A stretch of 64,000 bases of DNA from an uncultured cyanobacterium (GCA_937944885.1 CALFBB010000025.1:62001-126000), one strand, 5' to 3'; positions 28,659 to 38,101 are shown, counted from the first letter of the stretch. The notes: a model not told the origin generated them from the sequence alone. Program-made: numbers and translations.

Positions 28659-29237
28659 ATGATTCAACATGGGTTTGACTTCCTGCGCCGTTCTTGGACA
28701 CGTCTGTTTCTGGGTTTGTTCCTGGGTCTTGCTCTTGGGGTTGGCTCCAACTTTTGGGCCACTGCCCAGCAATTGCCCTCCCCTTCTGGGCAACAGCTCA
28801 TTCCCAATCCACAGCAGTTTCGGGCTCTAGAGCAACCTAGCAGCACCCTCAGTGTTTTACGAGCCGAACAACTGGCTGCAGAAGCCAATGCGGCACTGCA
28901 GGCGCAGGATTATGACCGGGCAGCTGAACTCCTGCAACAGGTGTTTGATGCCTATAACCAGCGCTCCAACTACCATCAGGATCTGTCACGGGCCTTTGCC
29001 GGGATCCAAAACCGAATTTCCGAAGAACAGCGGGAGCTGGCCCGCATAGCCGCTCAGGAACGGGATCAAGCTGCCTACGACTTGGCGATTGTTTACCGCG
29101 CCTCAGGACGCGTGGAAGAGGCAGTGGGACGTTTAATACAGGTGATTAACAGCCAAGGGCCAACCCGCGAGCTGGGCAACCAAGCCTATCAGCAACTGTT
29201 GGAAATTGGTTTTGTCAGCACCCCCTTCCCCGGCTAA
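28659..29237 (+). CDS. Exported TPR-like helical protein, function unknown
   Basis: 192 residues. An N-terminal membrane helix or uncleaved signal (LFLGLFLGLALGVGSNFWA, about residues 17-35) ends near ATAQQ, a plausible signal-peptidase site. The rest is helical: LAAEANAALQAQDYDRAAEL and later AIVYRASGRVEEAVGRL resemble tetratricopeptide pairs. Probably periplasmic or thylakoid-lumenal. No function can be assigned. Downstream lies insertion-sequence debris. Confidence 0.65.
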   Translation: MIQHGFDFLRRSWTRLFLGLFLGLALGVGSNFWATAQQLPSPSGQQLIPNPQQFRALEQPSSTLSVLRAEQLAAEANAALQAQDYDRAAELLQQVFDAYNQRSNYHQDLSRAFAGIQNRISEEQRELARIAAQERDQAAYDLAIVYRASGRVEEAVGRLIQVINSQGPTRELGNQAYQQLLEIGFVSTPFPG

Positions 29238-29502
29238 GTCATAACTTACGAAGCTCTTCTGCCGGCATAGCCGAGGTAAGAGGGTCCTAGGTTAATCTCG
29301 GACTAGAGTGCTGCGCACCGTTGGTGCCATCCAGAGTCTAGAGATTACCCAGGCAAGCTCAGCTTTGGGGAGACCATCCAGAACTTTTGCTGAAGCGGTC
29401 CTCACTGTCCTTAAGGACCCCGTTCCGCCAGCGCAAGCAGCAAGTGAGCTGAAGTACTTCCCTGCAAGCGATAGTTTGAGCGGCCGCAGTTATAGCCCTT
29501 TT

Positions 29503-29680
29503 GACATCCTCTCCGGCCTGTTAGCTTGCGCCCGCGTAGCGGTACAGCGGGGCTTGCCGCGCACCGGGTCAGAGGAGAATCTTGCCAGCGCCTAGTTCTT
29601 TGAGTCGCACTTGGCAACACCAGACGCACCGTAGGCCAGCTTTGAGGTGTAGGCGGCAACAATATCAATCACCTTGCCAC
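29503..29680 (-). mobile_element. Putative IS200/IS605-type right-end remnant
   Basis: Read on the minus strand, 29592-29680 holds a short piece reading DIVAAYTSK, similar to the segment before the zinc finger of TnpB, then stop-broken sequence. It is followed by a hairpin-rich tail (29503-29572) with GCGGCAAGCCCCGCT and ending GAGAGGATGTC, like the right end and guide-RNA scaffold of cyanobacterial IS605 elements. A second copy of the tail is at 45938-46012. No intact tnpA or tnpB. Confidence 0.42.
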
Positions 29681-29831
29681 CTAACTCTCGCTATTTCATT
29701 TCGGTGGAGCTGGACATCTTGGCTTTGAGCCACCCGTGAACCGTGTTGTGAATGCCTAGGATTGCAGGTGGGTTGAATCATCCACATGCTTCTCTGGAGC
29801 TTCTCTAAAGGGTTTCCCAGCCTCAGTGCTA

Positions 29832-29904
29832 TACCCCCAAGGGGATTCGAACCCCTGTCGCATCCGTGAAAGGGATGTGTCCTGGGCCTCTAGACGATGG
29901 GGGC
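29832..29904 (-). tRNA. trnE: tRNA-Glu (UUC)
   Basis: 73 nt folding as a cloverleaf: acceptor GCCCCCA/TGGGGGT with G1-U72, anticodon stem CATCC/GGATG around CTTTCAC giving anticodon UUC, and TPsiC GGGGTTCGAATCCCC. The CCA end is not encoded. In cyanobacteria tRNA-Glu also feeds tetrapyrrole synthesis. Confidence 0.95.
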
Positions 29905-29977
29905 TTCCAGAAATGACGCGATTCTCATCGTAAAGAAGCCGGTGTAATTTTGTCAACCTGCCTGCTCTTGAAATCTT

Positions 29978-30094
29978 CTAATCTGCATCGCTTGACCCAC
30001 CACCGGCCCAACCCAGGATCAGGATCCCGAGCAGGGCCAAACCCAGCAAGCTAGCAATCACCATCGGCTCATCGGGAATCAAGTCCATCTGCAT
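29978..30094 (-). CDS. 36-38 residue single-helix membrane protein, unknown
   Basis: A short ORF: acidic start (MQMDLIPDEP), one strongly hydrophobic helix (MVIASLLGLALLGILILGW) and a small polar tail AGGGSSDAD. The second ATG (30086-30088) is the better start because AAGGG lies seven bases upstream, giving 36 residues. It has the size and shape of photosystem or cytochrome b6f small subunits, but I could not match it to PetG, PetL, PetM, PetN, PsbX, PsbY, Psb30, PsaI or PsaM. It is 73 bp upstream of tRNA-Glu on the same strand. Confidence 0.5.
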   Translation of the reverse strand: MQMDLIPDEPMVIASLLGLALLGILILGWAGGGSSDAD

Positions 30095-30757
30095 ACCCTT
30101 AAGGGAGTTCCAAAATGAGCTTGCTCCACTACTTGGCTGGGAATCGCTACCCCCTGCTCAATTGGCTCTACGCCCACCGTTAAGCGGATACGCACACACC
30201 GGTATCGGTGTAGCCAGCTTGGATTCATAGCCGGGAAGAAGGGGGATCCGCCACGACTCCCTGTTGCTTAAGCTGTTGGTAGAGTTCCCGGTCAGAGTTA
30301 GGTAGGTCTGATCACCCCGGCTAGGCCAAGGGAGCCCCCTGTGCAAAGGCTGTCTGTAGGCGTATAGCAACAGAGTACATTGCCCCACTCCGGCTCCGCC
30401 ACCAGCTCTTGGGTGTAGGGGCGTCACCTGGCTTCTACTGGCGGCAAAATCCCTGGGTTACCAGCTCCCAGATCAATCCAGCTGAATCCCCCTTTTTACA
30501 GAGTTTCAGCAGTATCTTTGTCAATGGCTCGCACTCCCGATAGACGAGACATGCGCCGGCCCGGATGAGACAAGTAGGGATCCACAGCAGCTTTCCTTCA
30601 CCAGACGGGGAATGACAGGATCTGGAGATTTTGGAATCTTAGCAGACCTCTTCGGCTGCAAGTTGGCTGAGTTCGGATTGAGGGCGGTAAACCCTCCTGA
30701 ACACAGGCTCCGCTTGGCAGCTTACACTAGAAGAACTGACCCATCACTTAGACTGGC
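30095..30757. other. Spacer between the small membrane gene and clpP, possible gene debris
   Basis: About 660 bp. The minus strand between 30170 and 30420 shows broken but protein-like frames (for example NVLCCYTPTDSLCTGG and RELYQQLKQQGVVADPP in two different frames), suggesting an old degraded gene. No intact ORF is supported. The clpP promoter must lie at the right end. Confidence 0.3.
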
Positions 30758-31360
30758 ATGATTCCCACCGTTATCGAGCAATCTGCGCGGGGCGAACGCG
30801 CCTTCGACATCTACTCGCGTCTGCTGCGGGATCGGATTATCTTCTTGGGCACTCAGGTGGATGATGATATTGCTAACCTGATTGTTGCTCAGATGCTCTA
30901 CCTGGAATCTGAGGATCCTGAGAAGGATATCTATCTCTACATCAATTCTCCTGGCGGCTCCGTCTATGCCGGTATGGCTATTTACGATACGATGCAGCAC
31001 ATTCAGCCGGATGTGTCCACCATCTGCATTGGTTTGGCTGCCAGTATGGGTGCCTTTCTACTGGCCGGGGGAACCAAGGGCAAGCGGATTGCCCTCCCCC
31101 ACGCCCGGATTATGATCCACCAGCCCCTCGGTGGAGCGCAAGGACCTGCTACGGACATTGAGATTCAGGCCAAAGAGATCCTCTACATCAAGCAAAGCTT
31201 GAACAGCCTCTTGGCTTACCACACTGGGCAGCCCTTAGAGCGCATCGAACGGGATACCGACCGTGACAATTTTATGACCCCAGAACAAGCTAAGGAGTAT
31301 GGTCTGATCGATCAGGTGATCAGCAAAAGACAGCAACCAACCCTAGCGGCAGTTTCCTAA
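30758..31360 (+). CDS. clpP: ATP-dependent Clp protease proteolytic subunit
   Basis: Serine peptidase forming the ClpP tetradecamer that works with ClpC/ClpX. 200 residues. The triad is visible: Ser in AASMGAFLL, His in IMIHQPLGG and Asp in [28 protein letters not shown] is the oxyanion/loop region. Cyanobacteria have several clpP paralogues and sequence alone does not say which this is. Stands alone with a strong terminator 27 bp after the stop. Confidence 0.95.
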   Translation: MIPTVIEQSARGERAFDIYSRLLRDRIIFLGTQVDDDIANLIVAQMLYLESEDPEKDIYLYINSPGGSVYAGMAIYDTMQHIQPDVSTICIGLAASMGAFLLAGGTKGKRIALPHARIMIHQPLGGAQGPATDIEIQAKEILYIKQSLNSLLAYHTGQPLERIERDTDRDNFMTPEQAKEYGLIDQVISKRQQPTLAAVS

Positions 31361-31386
31361 ACATTCAGTTGAGGACGGTTTCTGCT

Positions 31387-31408
31387 CCCCCCTCGCTAGG
31401 GGGGTTTT
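31387..31408 (+). terminator. Rho-independent terminator after clpP
   Basis: CCCCCC, a six-base loop TCGCTA, GGGGGG and TTTT. 27 bp after the clpP stop. Confidence 0.8.
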
Positions 31409-31508
31409 GCTGTTGCTAGGGATCCCTTTCTAGCCCCCGAAGATATCCAGGGGGATGTTAAGAAAGCCAAAGAAGTCTATAGTCTCAATCGCAAGGGGTG
31501 TAGCTTAC

Positions 31509-31523
31509 TTTAACTAAACTAAT
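31509..31523. promoter_or_regulatory. Putative RbcR (LysR-type) binding site upstream of rbcL
   Basis: TTTAA-CTAAA-CTAAT matches the RbcR site ATTA(G/A)-N5-(C/T)TAAT at every fixed position except the first. A second TTA-N7-TAA box overlaps at 31505-31517, five bases earlier. It lies about 390 bp before the rbcL start codon. Confidence 0.42.
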
Positions 31524-31905
31524 CGAACTCATAAAGAAAGTAATAATCCACCCATCATTGTGGGTGATACCCTTAAGATCAAACCTAAATGTCAGCCTGT
31601 TTTGGCAGGGATCCTAGCTTAAGAACGGGCGCAAATCTTTTGATGGGGTTTTCAGGAGGCAGCCTGCTCAAGCCAAGCTAGGAATTCTCCTTTGCATAGC
31701 AGGAGGTATCGATGTGGGATGAGGGAACTTTCATCGACAGGGTGAAAGGTGCCTCGAGAGATCAGCATGTGCCTTACTGTTATTGAGCAGGTTTGTTCGC
31801 GGAAACTCAACAGTCTGGGGTTTACCCTAGATGTTTGATTTTGAAGATGTTGCATCCGTGAAGGGTGGTTTTGGATTTCGTCATTCAGTTTAGAGGGAGA
31901 TTAAC

Positions 31906-33330
31906 GTGGCCTATTCAGCAACCCAATCCAAAGCCGGCTATCAAGCCGGGGTAAAGGATTACAAACTGACCTACTACACACCCGATTACACACCTAAGGA
32001 TACTGATGTTCTGGCCTGTTTCCGGGTTACTCCCCAACCAGGTGTTCCACCTGAAGAGGCAGGGGCGGCGGTGGCGGCTGAGTCTTCAACCGGCACCTGG
32101 ACAACAGTGTGGACAGATTTGCTCACCGACTTGGATCGCTACAAGGGCCGTTGCTACGACATTGAGCCGGTGCCGGGGGAAGATAACCAATACTTCTGCT
32201 TTGTGGCCTATCCGCTGGACCTGTTTGAGGAAGGTTCTGTTACCAATTTGCTCACCTCGATTGTGGGCAATGTGTTTGGCTTCAAGGCCCTGAAGGCACT
32301 CCGTCTAGAGGATCTGCGCATTCCGGTTGCCTATCTGAAGACTTTCCAGGGGCCTCCCCACGGCATTCAGGTAGAGCGGGACAAGCTGAACAAGTATGGT
32401 CGCCCGCTTTTGGGTTGTACCATCAAGCCGAAGTTGGGGCTGTCCGCCAAAAACTACGGTCGGGCGGTGTATGAGTGCTTGCGGGGTGGCTTGGACTTTA
32501 CCAAGGATGACGAGAACGTCAACAGTCAGCCTTTTATGCGCTGGCGGGATCGCTACTTATTTGTCATGGATGCGGTTCACAAAGCGCAAGCGGAAACTGG
32601 GGAAATTAAGGGGCACTACCTGAATGTTACGGCTCCCACCTGTGAAGAGATGTTCAAGCGGGCCGAGTTTGCCAAGGAGCTCAAGGCCCCGATCATCATG
32701 CACGACTACCTGACCGGGGGCTTTACCGCCAACACGAGCTTGGCCAAGTGGTGTCGTGACAACGGTATCCTTCTGCATATTCACCGTGCCATGCACGCGG
32801 TGATCGACCGGCAGAAAAACCACGGCATTCACTTCCGGGTGCTGGCCAAGTGCTTGCGCATGTCTGGGGGGGATCACCTCCATTCCGGTACCGTGGTGGG
32901 CAAACTGGAAGGGGAACGCAACATCACCCTGGGTTTTGTGGATCAAATGCGGGAAAACTACGTGGAAGCGGATCGCTCCCGGGGCAATTTCTTCACCCAA
33001 GATTGGGCTTCTATGCCCGGTGTGATGCCGGTGGCTTCCGGTGGGATCCACATCTGGCACATGCCGGCGCTGGTGGAGATCTTTGGTGACGACTCCTGCC
33101 TGCAGTTTGGTGGCGGTACCCTGGGTCACCCCTGGGGCAATGCACCGGGTGCTACGGCCAACCGGGTGGCTCTGGAGGCCTGTATCCAAGCCCGCAACGA
33201 AGGTCGGGACCTGGCCCGCGAAGGCAACGATGTGATTCGCGAAGCGGCCAAATGGTCACCGGAACTGGCAGCTGCCTGCGAGCTGTGGAAAGAAATCAAG
33301 TTCGAGTTTAAGGCCGTTGATACCCTCTAG
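31906..33330 (+). CDS. rbcL: RuBisCO large subunit, form IB
   Basis: Catalyses carboxylation of ribulose-1,5-bisphosphate in the Calvin cycle, inside carboxysomes. 474 residues from GTG 31906 with AGAGGGAG just before it. The active site is complete: [17 protein letters not shown] with the carbamylated lysine, [32 protein letters not shown] and the late [10 protein letters not shown]. Sequence and the following rbcX and rbcS place it in form IB. First gene of rbcL-rbcX-rbcS. No carboxysome shell genes are adjacent. Confidence 0.98.
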   Translation: MAYSATQSKAGYQAGVKDYKLTYYTPDYTPKDTDVLACFRVTPQPGVPPEEAGAAVAAESSTGTWTTVWTDLLTDLDRYKGRCYDIEPVPGEDNQYFCFVAYPLDLFEEGSVTNLLTSIVGNVFGFKALKALRLEDLRIPVAYLKTFQGPPHGIQVERDKLNKYGRPLLGCTIKPKLGLSAKNYGRAVYECLRGGLDFTKDDENVNSQPFMRWRDRYLFVMDAVHKAQAETGEIKGHYLNVTAPTCEEMFKRAEFAKELKAPIIMHDYLTGGFTANTSLAKWCRDNGILLHIHRAMHAVIDRQKNHGIHFRVLAKCLRMSGGDHLHSGTVVGKLEGERNITLGFVDQMRENYVEADRSRGNFFTQDWASMPGVMPVASGGIHIWHMPALVEIFGDDSCLQFGGGTLGHPWGNAPGATANRVALEACIQARNEGRDLAREGNDVIREAAKWSPELAAACELWKEIKFEFKAVDTL

Positions 33331-33407
33331 GGATCCACCGGGGACAAAGGAAGCGCTTGGATCAACTCCCTTTGCTCCCCTACTCCAGCCCAATTCTTGG
33401 ATCTGCA

Positions 33408-33821
33408 ATGGATCTGAAGCAAATCGCCAAAGACACTGCCAAAACCTTGATCAGCTACCTGACTTATCAGGCGATGCGTACGGTGCTAGCGCAGCTTGGC
33501 GAGACGGATCCCCCTAGGGCGTTTTGGTTGCAGCAGTTCTCAGCTCGGCAAAATCTCCAGGATGGGGAAGCCTACCTGCGGGCTTTGCTGGCAGAGCGTC
33601 CTGACTTGGCCTATCGAATCATGACCGTTCGAGAGCACATTGCTGCCGAGGTGGTCGATTATCTGCCGGAGATGGCCAAAACCGGTATTCAACAGGCCAA
33701 CATGGAGCACCGCCGCAACCATCTTGAGCGGATGACTTCCACCCCTGGATCTCCACCTGTCAGCTCTACTCACCCGGAACTGGGATCCCCTGTACAACCT
33801 GAAACACCTGAAACGGAGTGA
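33408..33821 (+). CDS. rbcX: RuBisCO assembly chaperone RbcX
   Basis: Helical homodimer that grips the C-terminal tail of RbcL during assembly of the L8 core. 137 residues from ATG 33408 ([19 protein letters not shown]); the longer frame from 33357 is not supported by relatives. The family pattern [21 protein letters not shown] is present, followed by [15 protein letters not shown] and [13 protein letters not shown]. The C-terminal 35 residues are proline/serine-rich and probably disordered. Between rbcL and rbcS in the usual cyanobacterial order. Confidence 0.93.
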   Translation: MDLKQIAKDTAKTLISYLTYQAMRTVLAQLGETDPPRAFWLQQFSARQNLQDGEAYLRALLAERPDLAYRIMTVREHIAAEVVDYLPEMAKTGIQQANMEHRRNHLERMTSTPGSPPVSSTHPELGSPVQPETPETE

Positions 33822-33829
33822 ACATCACC

Positions 33830-34162
33830 ATGCAAACCCTACCGAAAGAGCGTCGCTACGAAACCCTCTCCTATCTGCCCCCCTTAACGGATATGCAGAT
33901 TACCAAGCAGCTGCAGTACATCCTGGATCAGGGCTACATCCCTGCTGTGGAGTTTAATGAGTCCTCTGATCCAACGGTATACTACTGGACGCTGTGGAAG
34001 CTGCCCCTGTTTAACGCTACCTCCACCCAGGAGGTGCTCAGCGAAGTGCAAGCCTGTCGCAGCGCCTATCCTAACTGCTACATCCGTGTGGTTGGCTTTG
34101 ACAACATCAAGCAGTGCCAGATCCTGAGCTTCCTGGTCCATAAGCCCAGCGGTGTGCGCTAA
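33830..34162 (+). CDS. rbcS: RuBisCO small subunit
   Basis: Caps the L8 core to make L8S8. 110 residues from ATG 33830 ([20 protein letters not shown]); GTG at 33818 overlaps the rbcX stop but would add four unusual residues. Conserved blocks: [26 protein letters not shown] and [13 protein letters not shown]. Last gene of the operon, followed by a good terminator. Confidence 0.97.
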   Translation: MQTLPKERRYETLSYLPPLTDMQITKQLQYILDQGYIPAVEFNESSDPTVYYWTLWKLPLFNATSTQEVLSEVQACRSAYPNCYIRVVGFDNIKQCQILSFLVHKPSGVR

Positions 34163-34213
34163 AGGGGGGTAAGTTCTCCCTCGTGTCAGCGATGCGGAGC
34201 ATGAACACACCAG

Positions 34214-34247
34214 GGGAGGGATCCCCTTCGGATCTCTCCCGATTTTT
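34214..34247 (+). terminator. Rho-independent terminator after rbcS
   Basis: An 11-bp stem (GGGAGGGATCC / GGATCTCTCCC, one G-U pair) with loop CCTTC, followed by GA and TTTTT. Begins 52 bp after the rbcS stop. Confidence 0.8.
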
Positions 34248-34281
34248 CTGGTGCTGAGGAAGTCAGGGCTCCTTGGGCGGG

Positions 34282-34782
34282 CTAGGGATTGGTGGGCAGG
34301 CTAAGCACCGGGATCATCAAATCCTGAACAGATAGGGCAGTGGATTCTTCAGCAACAGCAGGAGAGGTATCTGTAGAAGCGGGGGGGACAGGTGCTGAAT
34401 TGGCCGGGCGCAGTTGCCAACGGATGATCTGTTCACCGCGATAAAAGGTCACGAACAGTTGATCCCCTTGCGCTTGGATTTGCCAAGTCCCATCACCACT
34501 GTTGACGGAGGTATGTCCACCGGAGAAAGGGGCGTTTAAGGCAGGTCCCGATTGCGTCCAGATGCGACCTCCACCAGTTTCTAGAACCAGTTGCACGGTT
34601 GCACCTTGCCCCTGTCCACTCAGAATTTGGCCAGTACCACTCCAGATGCGGGTTTCGGTTTGAGCTAGAGCCGGCTGCGCCAACTGGAGTGTCATCAGCA
34701 ACAGCCCTGTCCAGCCCAAACAACCCCCTGCCGGTACTCTCCCAGCCAAAACAGAAGCAGCAGTTTGAAAGAAGAAAGCCAT
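34282..34782 (-). CDS. Secreted protein of unknown function
   Basis: 166 residues from ATG 34782; a longer start at 34827 adds 15 residues and moves the hydrophobic region away from the N-terminus. The signal peptide ends LLLMTLQLAQPALAQ, with a likely cut after ALA. The mature protein has beta-like stretches (ATVQLVLETGGGRIW, GTWQIQAQGDQLFVTFYRG) and a proline/serine/threonine-rich tail ending in LSLPTNP. Reads as a small beta-sandwich envelope protein. Not recognised. Confidence 0.62.
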   Translation of the reverse strand: MAFFFQTAASVLAGRVPAGGCLGWTGLLLMTLQLAQPALAQTETRIWSGTGQILSGQGQGATVQLVLETGGGRIWTQSGPALNAPFSGGHTSVNSGDGTWQIQAQGDQLFVTFYRGEQIIRWQLRPANSAPVPPASTDTSPAVAEESTALSVQDLMIPVLSLPTNP

Positions 34783-35292
34783 TGCACTCACGCTCGTACC
34801 ACACGCCGCGATAGGATTGAAACACACGAGGAAGAAGGGAATAGGATCAGCATTCTTTTACACAACCCATTACACAGTCTACCGAAAACCCTCAGGGATC
34901 CCTATTCTTCTTGGCCTGGGTTGAGCCTTCTGCCTGAATCCTCTGCTGGGCTGATCCCAATCTAGGCAATCCCCAGATCTGCAGACAGGATGCAACCTGA
35001 GCCTCTAGCTGCGGGGATCCCTACTAGCCGTTTCGCCAAGACGCAGCGCTCCATTGTGGTCATTCCCAACCTCTGCTGCCAAAGGGCTTAGTGCTGGCTA
35101 TGCTGTCACTGTTAAGTTGCAAGAAAAAGCTATCAACCGCCGGCGGAGGTAGCCGCCTAAGTTAAGCTGGTCAACAGCAAAAGCTCCGCTTCTGAAAGCA
35201 GGGTTGTTCAAGCAGGGTTGTTCGGTGGGGTGGATTGCTGCTACCAGATGCAATTGCGGGGCTATAGGATGAGCACATGAGGATGGGCAAGC
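34783..35292. other. Gene-free spacer
   Basis: About 500 bp between two minus-strand genes. No supported ORF, tRNA or terminator. Includes two of the window-wide GGATCC sites. Confidence 0.4.
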
Positions 35293-36150
35293 TCAGCTCA
35301 GCGTCAGAAAGCGCTTCAGGGCAGCGACGACAGCCGGTGGCCAGCGGCGGACTGTTTTCACCCACTCCAAATCGCCGTAGCGGGGATCCAGGCCTTGCAC
35401 AGCAACCCAATGGCTTTCGGCTTCTCCTGGGCGGCCTTCTACCCAGAGAATGGCACTGAGAGCAGCCCGCATATCCGGAAACTTCGGATACTTCCGCACC
35501 AGAGCTCGCATCAACTGCAAGGCGGACTGGGTTTCTCCCACCTGGTACAGGCTGAGGGCGTAGTTGGCTTGGGCAAAGGCATAGTCGGGGGCCAATTCCG
35601 TGGCGCGGCGGTAATCCGCCAGAGCCTGCTGCCATTGACCCAATGCTGCCTCGGCATTGCCCCGATTGTTGTAGGCTGCCGGATCGTTGGGATCCAACTG
35701 TAAAACCCGCTCGTAGTCGGCAATCGCTTCTTGCCAGCGCCCCAATCCTTCTAGGGCCGCCCCCCGATTCAGGTAGGGATCTGGGGCATAGGGGGCCAAA
35801 CGAATGGCTTCGGCATAATCCGTAAGTGCTTCCTGCAACTTATGCTGACTGACGCGGGCATTGCCACGGTTGCTCCACAGGGCCGGATTATCCGGCTGGC
35901 GCTTCAGCAATTGGCTCCACAGGCTTTCTGCCCGGGCAAAATCCCCTTCATGGGTAGCCGCAAAGGCGGCCTCAAACAGTTGATCAATCTCATCGCGCTC
36001 AGCCTGCACCGCTGGTGGGTTGGCTGTCAGGGATCCCTGAAGCACCCTTGCTAAGGCCTCCGTCCTGCTCCCGCGACCGGCAGCAGGGATCCCCAACCCA
36101 AACAGTAGCCCCAACAGCAGCAGAACAGAGATAACTTGGATAGCCTTCAT
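35293..36150 (-). CDS. Exported TPR protein
   Basis: 285 residues from ATG 36150. N-terminal helix (MKAIQVISVLLLLGLLFGLG) looks like a signal or membrane anchor. About five tetratricopeptide units follow: AESLWSQLLKRQPDNPALW, ALTDYAEAIRLAPYAPDPY, AIADYERVLQLDPNDPAAY, ALADYRRATELAPDYAFAQ and the weaker ALQLMRALVRKYPKFP. Such lumenal or periplasmic TPR proteins scaffold complexes; partner unknown. The first codons after the signal region are near a copy of a dispersed repeat (36055-36080). Confidence 0.8.
   Translation of the reverse strand: MKAIQVISVLLLLGLLFGLGIPAAGRGSRTEALARVLQGSLTANPPAVQAERDEIDQLFEAAFAATHEGDFARAESLWSQLLKRQPDNPALWSNRGNARVSQHKLQEALTDYAEAIRLAPYAPDPYLNRGAALEGLGRWQEAIADYERVLQLDPNDPAAYNNRGNAEAALGQWQQALADYRRATELAPDYAFAQANYALSLYQVGETQSALQLMRALVRKYPKFPDMRAALSAILWVEGRPGEAESHWVAVQGLDPRYGDLEWVKTVRRWPPAVVAALKRFLTLS
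36055..36080. repeat. Dispersed repeat family A, copy 2
   Basis: Inside the N-terminal part of the minus-strand TPR gene, after its signal region. Shares CTCCGTCCTGCT and GCGACCGG with the other copies. Confidence 0.5.
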
Positions 36151-36282
36151 GGCAGAAATGTTGTGTTGCTTGCCCACCCATCATAAGCGGGCTCCACCCG
36201 GTTGGTTCTTTCCCAACCGGCACTGAACAGTGGACTCGCCAGCCTCGATTGCAGTGCTTGCTTTCTTGCAGGGCAACCCGTT

Positions 36283-36972
36283 ATGCTACCGCCCAGATGG
36301 AGGCATTCTTTTGTGACAAGTCAGCAGCTTCGTGTCTATGTACCCCCTCACCCTCTGATCAAGCATTGGTTAACAGTGGCTCGGGATGCGGAAACACCGA
36401 TGCCCCTGTTTCGCAGTGCCCTGTCGGAGCTCGGTCGTTGGCTCACCTATGAGGCGATGCGAGAGTGGATCCCGACTCAACCGGTGCAGGTGCAAACCCC
36501 CCTAGAACCTGCCGCGGCGGAAGTGATTGCCCCCGATACCCCCCTGGGCATTGTGCCCGTATTGCGGGCTGGCTTGGCCATGTTGGAGGGCTGTCAGGCT
36601 CTGTTACCGCAGGCCCGGATCTTTCATCTGGGCATGGTACGGGATGAAACTACCCTAGAGGCCAGTTGCTACCTGAATCGCTTGCCAGAACGGATTCCGG
36701 AGCAGATGCGCATTCTCATTGCAGAACCGATGCTGGCTACAGGGGGCACGTTGCTGCGCGTGTTGGAAGAGTTAAAGGGGCGGGGTGCGGATCCCAGCTT
36801 GGTGCGCATTGTCAGTGTGTTGGCAGCGCCGCCAGGGTTACAGCGGCTGGGATCCCGTTACCCGAGGGTGCAAATCTTCTGTGCCATGATTGATGAACGC
36901 CTAAACGAGCAGGGGTTTATCCTGCCCGGGCTAGGAGATGCAGGGGATCGCGCCTTCGGTACGGAGCATTAG
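36283..36972 (+). CDS. upp: Uracil phosphoribosyltransferase
   Basis: Salvages uracil to UMP with PRPP. The PRPP loop reads ILIAEPMLATGGTLLR (family: DPMLATGGS) and the uracil-binding end GLGDAGDRAFGT is intact. The open frame reaches back to 36202, but family members are about 209 residues, so ATG 36283 (229 residues) or a GTG still closer to VTSQQLRVYVPP is more likely. LGIVPVLRAGLAMLEG is also characteristic. Single gene, divergent from the TPR gene. Confidence 0.9.
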   Translation: MLPPRWRHSFVTSQQLRVYVPPHPLIKHWLTVARDAETPMPLFRSALSELGRWLTYEAMREWIPTQPVQVQTPLEPAAAEVIAPDTPLGIVPVLRAGLAMLEGCQALLPQARIFHLGMVRDETTLEASCYLNRLPERIPEQMRILIAEPMLATGGTLLRVLEELKGRGADPSLVRIVSVLAAPPGLQRLGSRYPRVQIFCAMIDERLNEQGFILPGLGDAGDRAFGTEH

Positions 36973-37072
36973 CCGAACTGTTCCCTTTAACTCCAAAACC
37001 ACCAGGACGCAGCTTGACGCTACACTCACTCAGCAGATGCCCTGAGAAGGGCATTTTCGCCAGACCCATCAA

Positions 37073-37098
37073 GGGCTCTGTCCTGCTACTGCGACCGG
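37073..37098. repeat. Dispersed repeat family A, copy 3
   Basis: In the spacer between upp and the HAD-like gene, 1 kb from copy 2. Shares CTCTGTCCTGCT and GCGACCGG. Confidence 0.5.
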
Positions 37099-37222
37099 TT
37101 GGTCAAGCTCTTGGATGATGGGAATACTGGCCGCTTTAGCTCCAAAGCTTGCTTTCGGGAGCCTGGTGGAGCGAGTTTCGTAGGGTTCCCGAGGTATCAG
37201 CGCCTTCTTTCTCCCTGCGCCT

Positions 37223-38101
37223 ATGCGACTTATCCTCACCAGTTTGGATGGCAGCCTGTTGGATCTAGAATCCAACAGTTACGGTGCTGCTCGACAGGCT
37301 CTGGCTGCTCTGGAGCGCCGCTCAATTCCTTTGGTGCTCTACAGTCTGCGGACTCGAGCGCAACTGGAACATGTGCGTCAGCAATTGCGCCTAGAGCATC
37401 CGTTCATTTGCGAGGATGGTTCTGCTCTCTACGTTCCGGAACACTACTTCCCGGCCGGCATTTTGGATGAACAGTGGCAACATCAGCCTCCCTACTATGT
37501 GCGGGCTTTGGGGTTGCCCTACTCTCGCTTGCGCAGCATTCTGCAGCAGGTGCGGCAAGAGTCCAACCTGGATTTGGTTGGGTTTGGGGATTGGACAGCC
37601 TCTGAGTTGGCGGCTGCCACCGGGATCCCTATAGAGGAGGCAGAACGGGCGCAGCAGCGAGAGTACAGCGAGATTTTTAGCTATTCTGGCGATCCTGAGC
37701 TCCTGCGGGAGGCTTTTGCCCGACAGGAAGCCACTCTCACCCAACATCTGCTGCAGGTGCGGCAGCTTGACCTCGCCGGCCCACCCCAGAAGTGGTACCT
37801 CACCGGATGGTTACAGCCTCCTGAGCCTGGCCTTCTACCTGGAGAACAAGCGGTGCGGCTGCTGCTGGATTGCTATCAACGGCATCTGGGCACCGTGAAG
37901 GCACTGGGCATTGGCTGCTCGCCGGCGGATGCAGCTTTTTTGCGCTGGATGCAGGAAAAGGTGGTGCTTCCCAGCCCAATTGCGGATAGTCTCTGGAGTG
38001 AGGCTCAGCCTGAGTGGCGCCTGGCTCAACTCCCCGGCCCAGAGGGGTGGAATGAAGTGGTGTTGATGTGGTTGGAGGAAACAGACCATGGTGATGAATA
38101 G
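37223..38101 (+). CDS. Degenerate HAD-fold protein (mannosyl-3-phosphoglycerate phosphatase-like)
   Basis: 292 residues resembling the Cof/MPGP subfamily of HAD phosphatases: LTSLDGSLLDLES, then LVLYSLRTRAQLEHVRQQL, FICEDGSALYVP, and GIGCSPADAAFL. Two catalytic motifs are altered: the nucleophile position of DxDGT is serine (S7), and motif IV, normally GDxxND, reads GCSPAD. Unless the alignment is misread it should lack normal phosphatase activity and may bind a sugar phosphate as a regulator or have lost function. Its last 14 bases overlap the start of the next gene. Confidence 0.72.
   Translation: MRLILTSLDGSLLDLESNSYGAARQALAALERRSIPLVLYSLRTRAQLEHVRQQLRLEHPFICEDGSALYVPEHYFPAGILDEQWQHQPPYYVRALGLPYSRLRSILQQVRQESNLDLVGFGDWTASELAAATGIPIEEAERAQQREYSEIFSYSGDPELLREAFARQEATLTQHLLQVRQLDLAGPPQKWYLTGWLQPPEPGLLPGEQAVRLLLDCYQRHLGTVKALGIGCSPADAAFLRWMQEKVVLPSPIADSLWSEAQPEWRLAQLPGPEGWNEVVLMWLEETDHGDE

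Larger units (their letters stand above)
31361..31905. other. Long rbcL leader and promoter region
   Basis: 545 bp between clpP and rbcL. It holds the clpP terminator, a pair of overlapping TTA-N7-TAA boxes, and a short inverted repeat CACCCA/TGGGTG at 31549-31566. AGAGGGAG lies before the rbcL GTG. A 67-codon minus-strand ORF (31652-31855) is not supported. Long rbcL leaders are usual in cyanobacteria. Confidence 0.6.

Noticed and set aside
30158-30427. 90-codon ORF upstream of clpP
   Set aside because: Sensible pieces appear in different frames, so at best it is debris of an old gene.
31652-31855. 67-codon minus-strand ORF in the rbcL leader
   Set aside because: No ribosome binding site or family signature, and the region is the long untranslated leader usual for rbcL.
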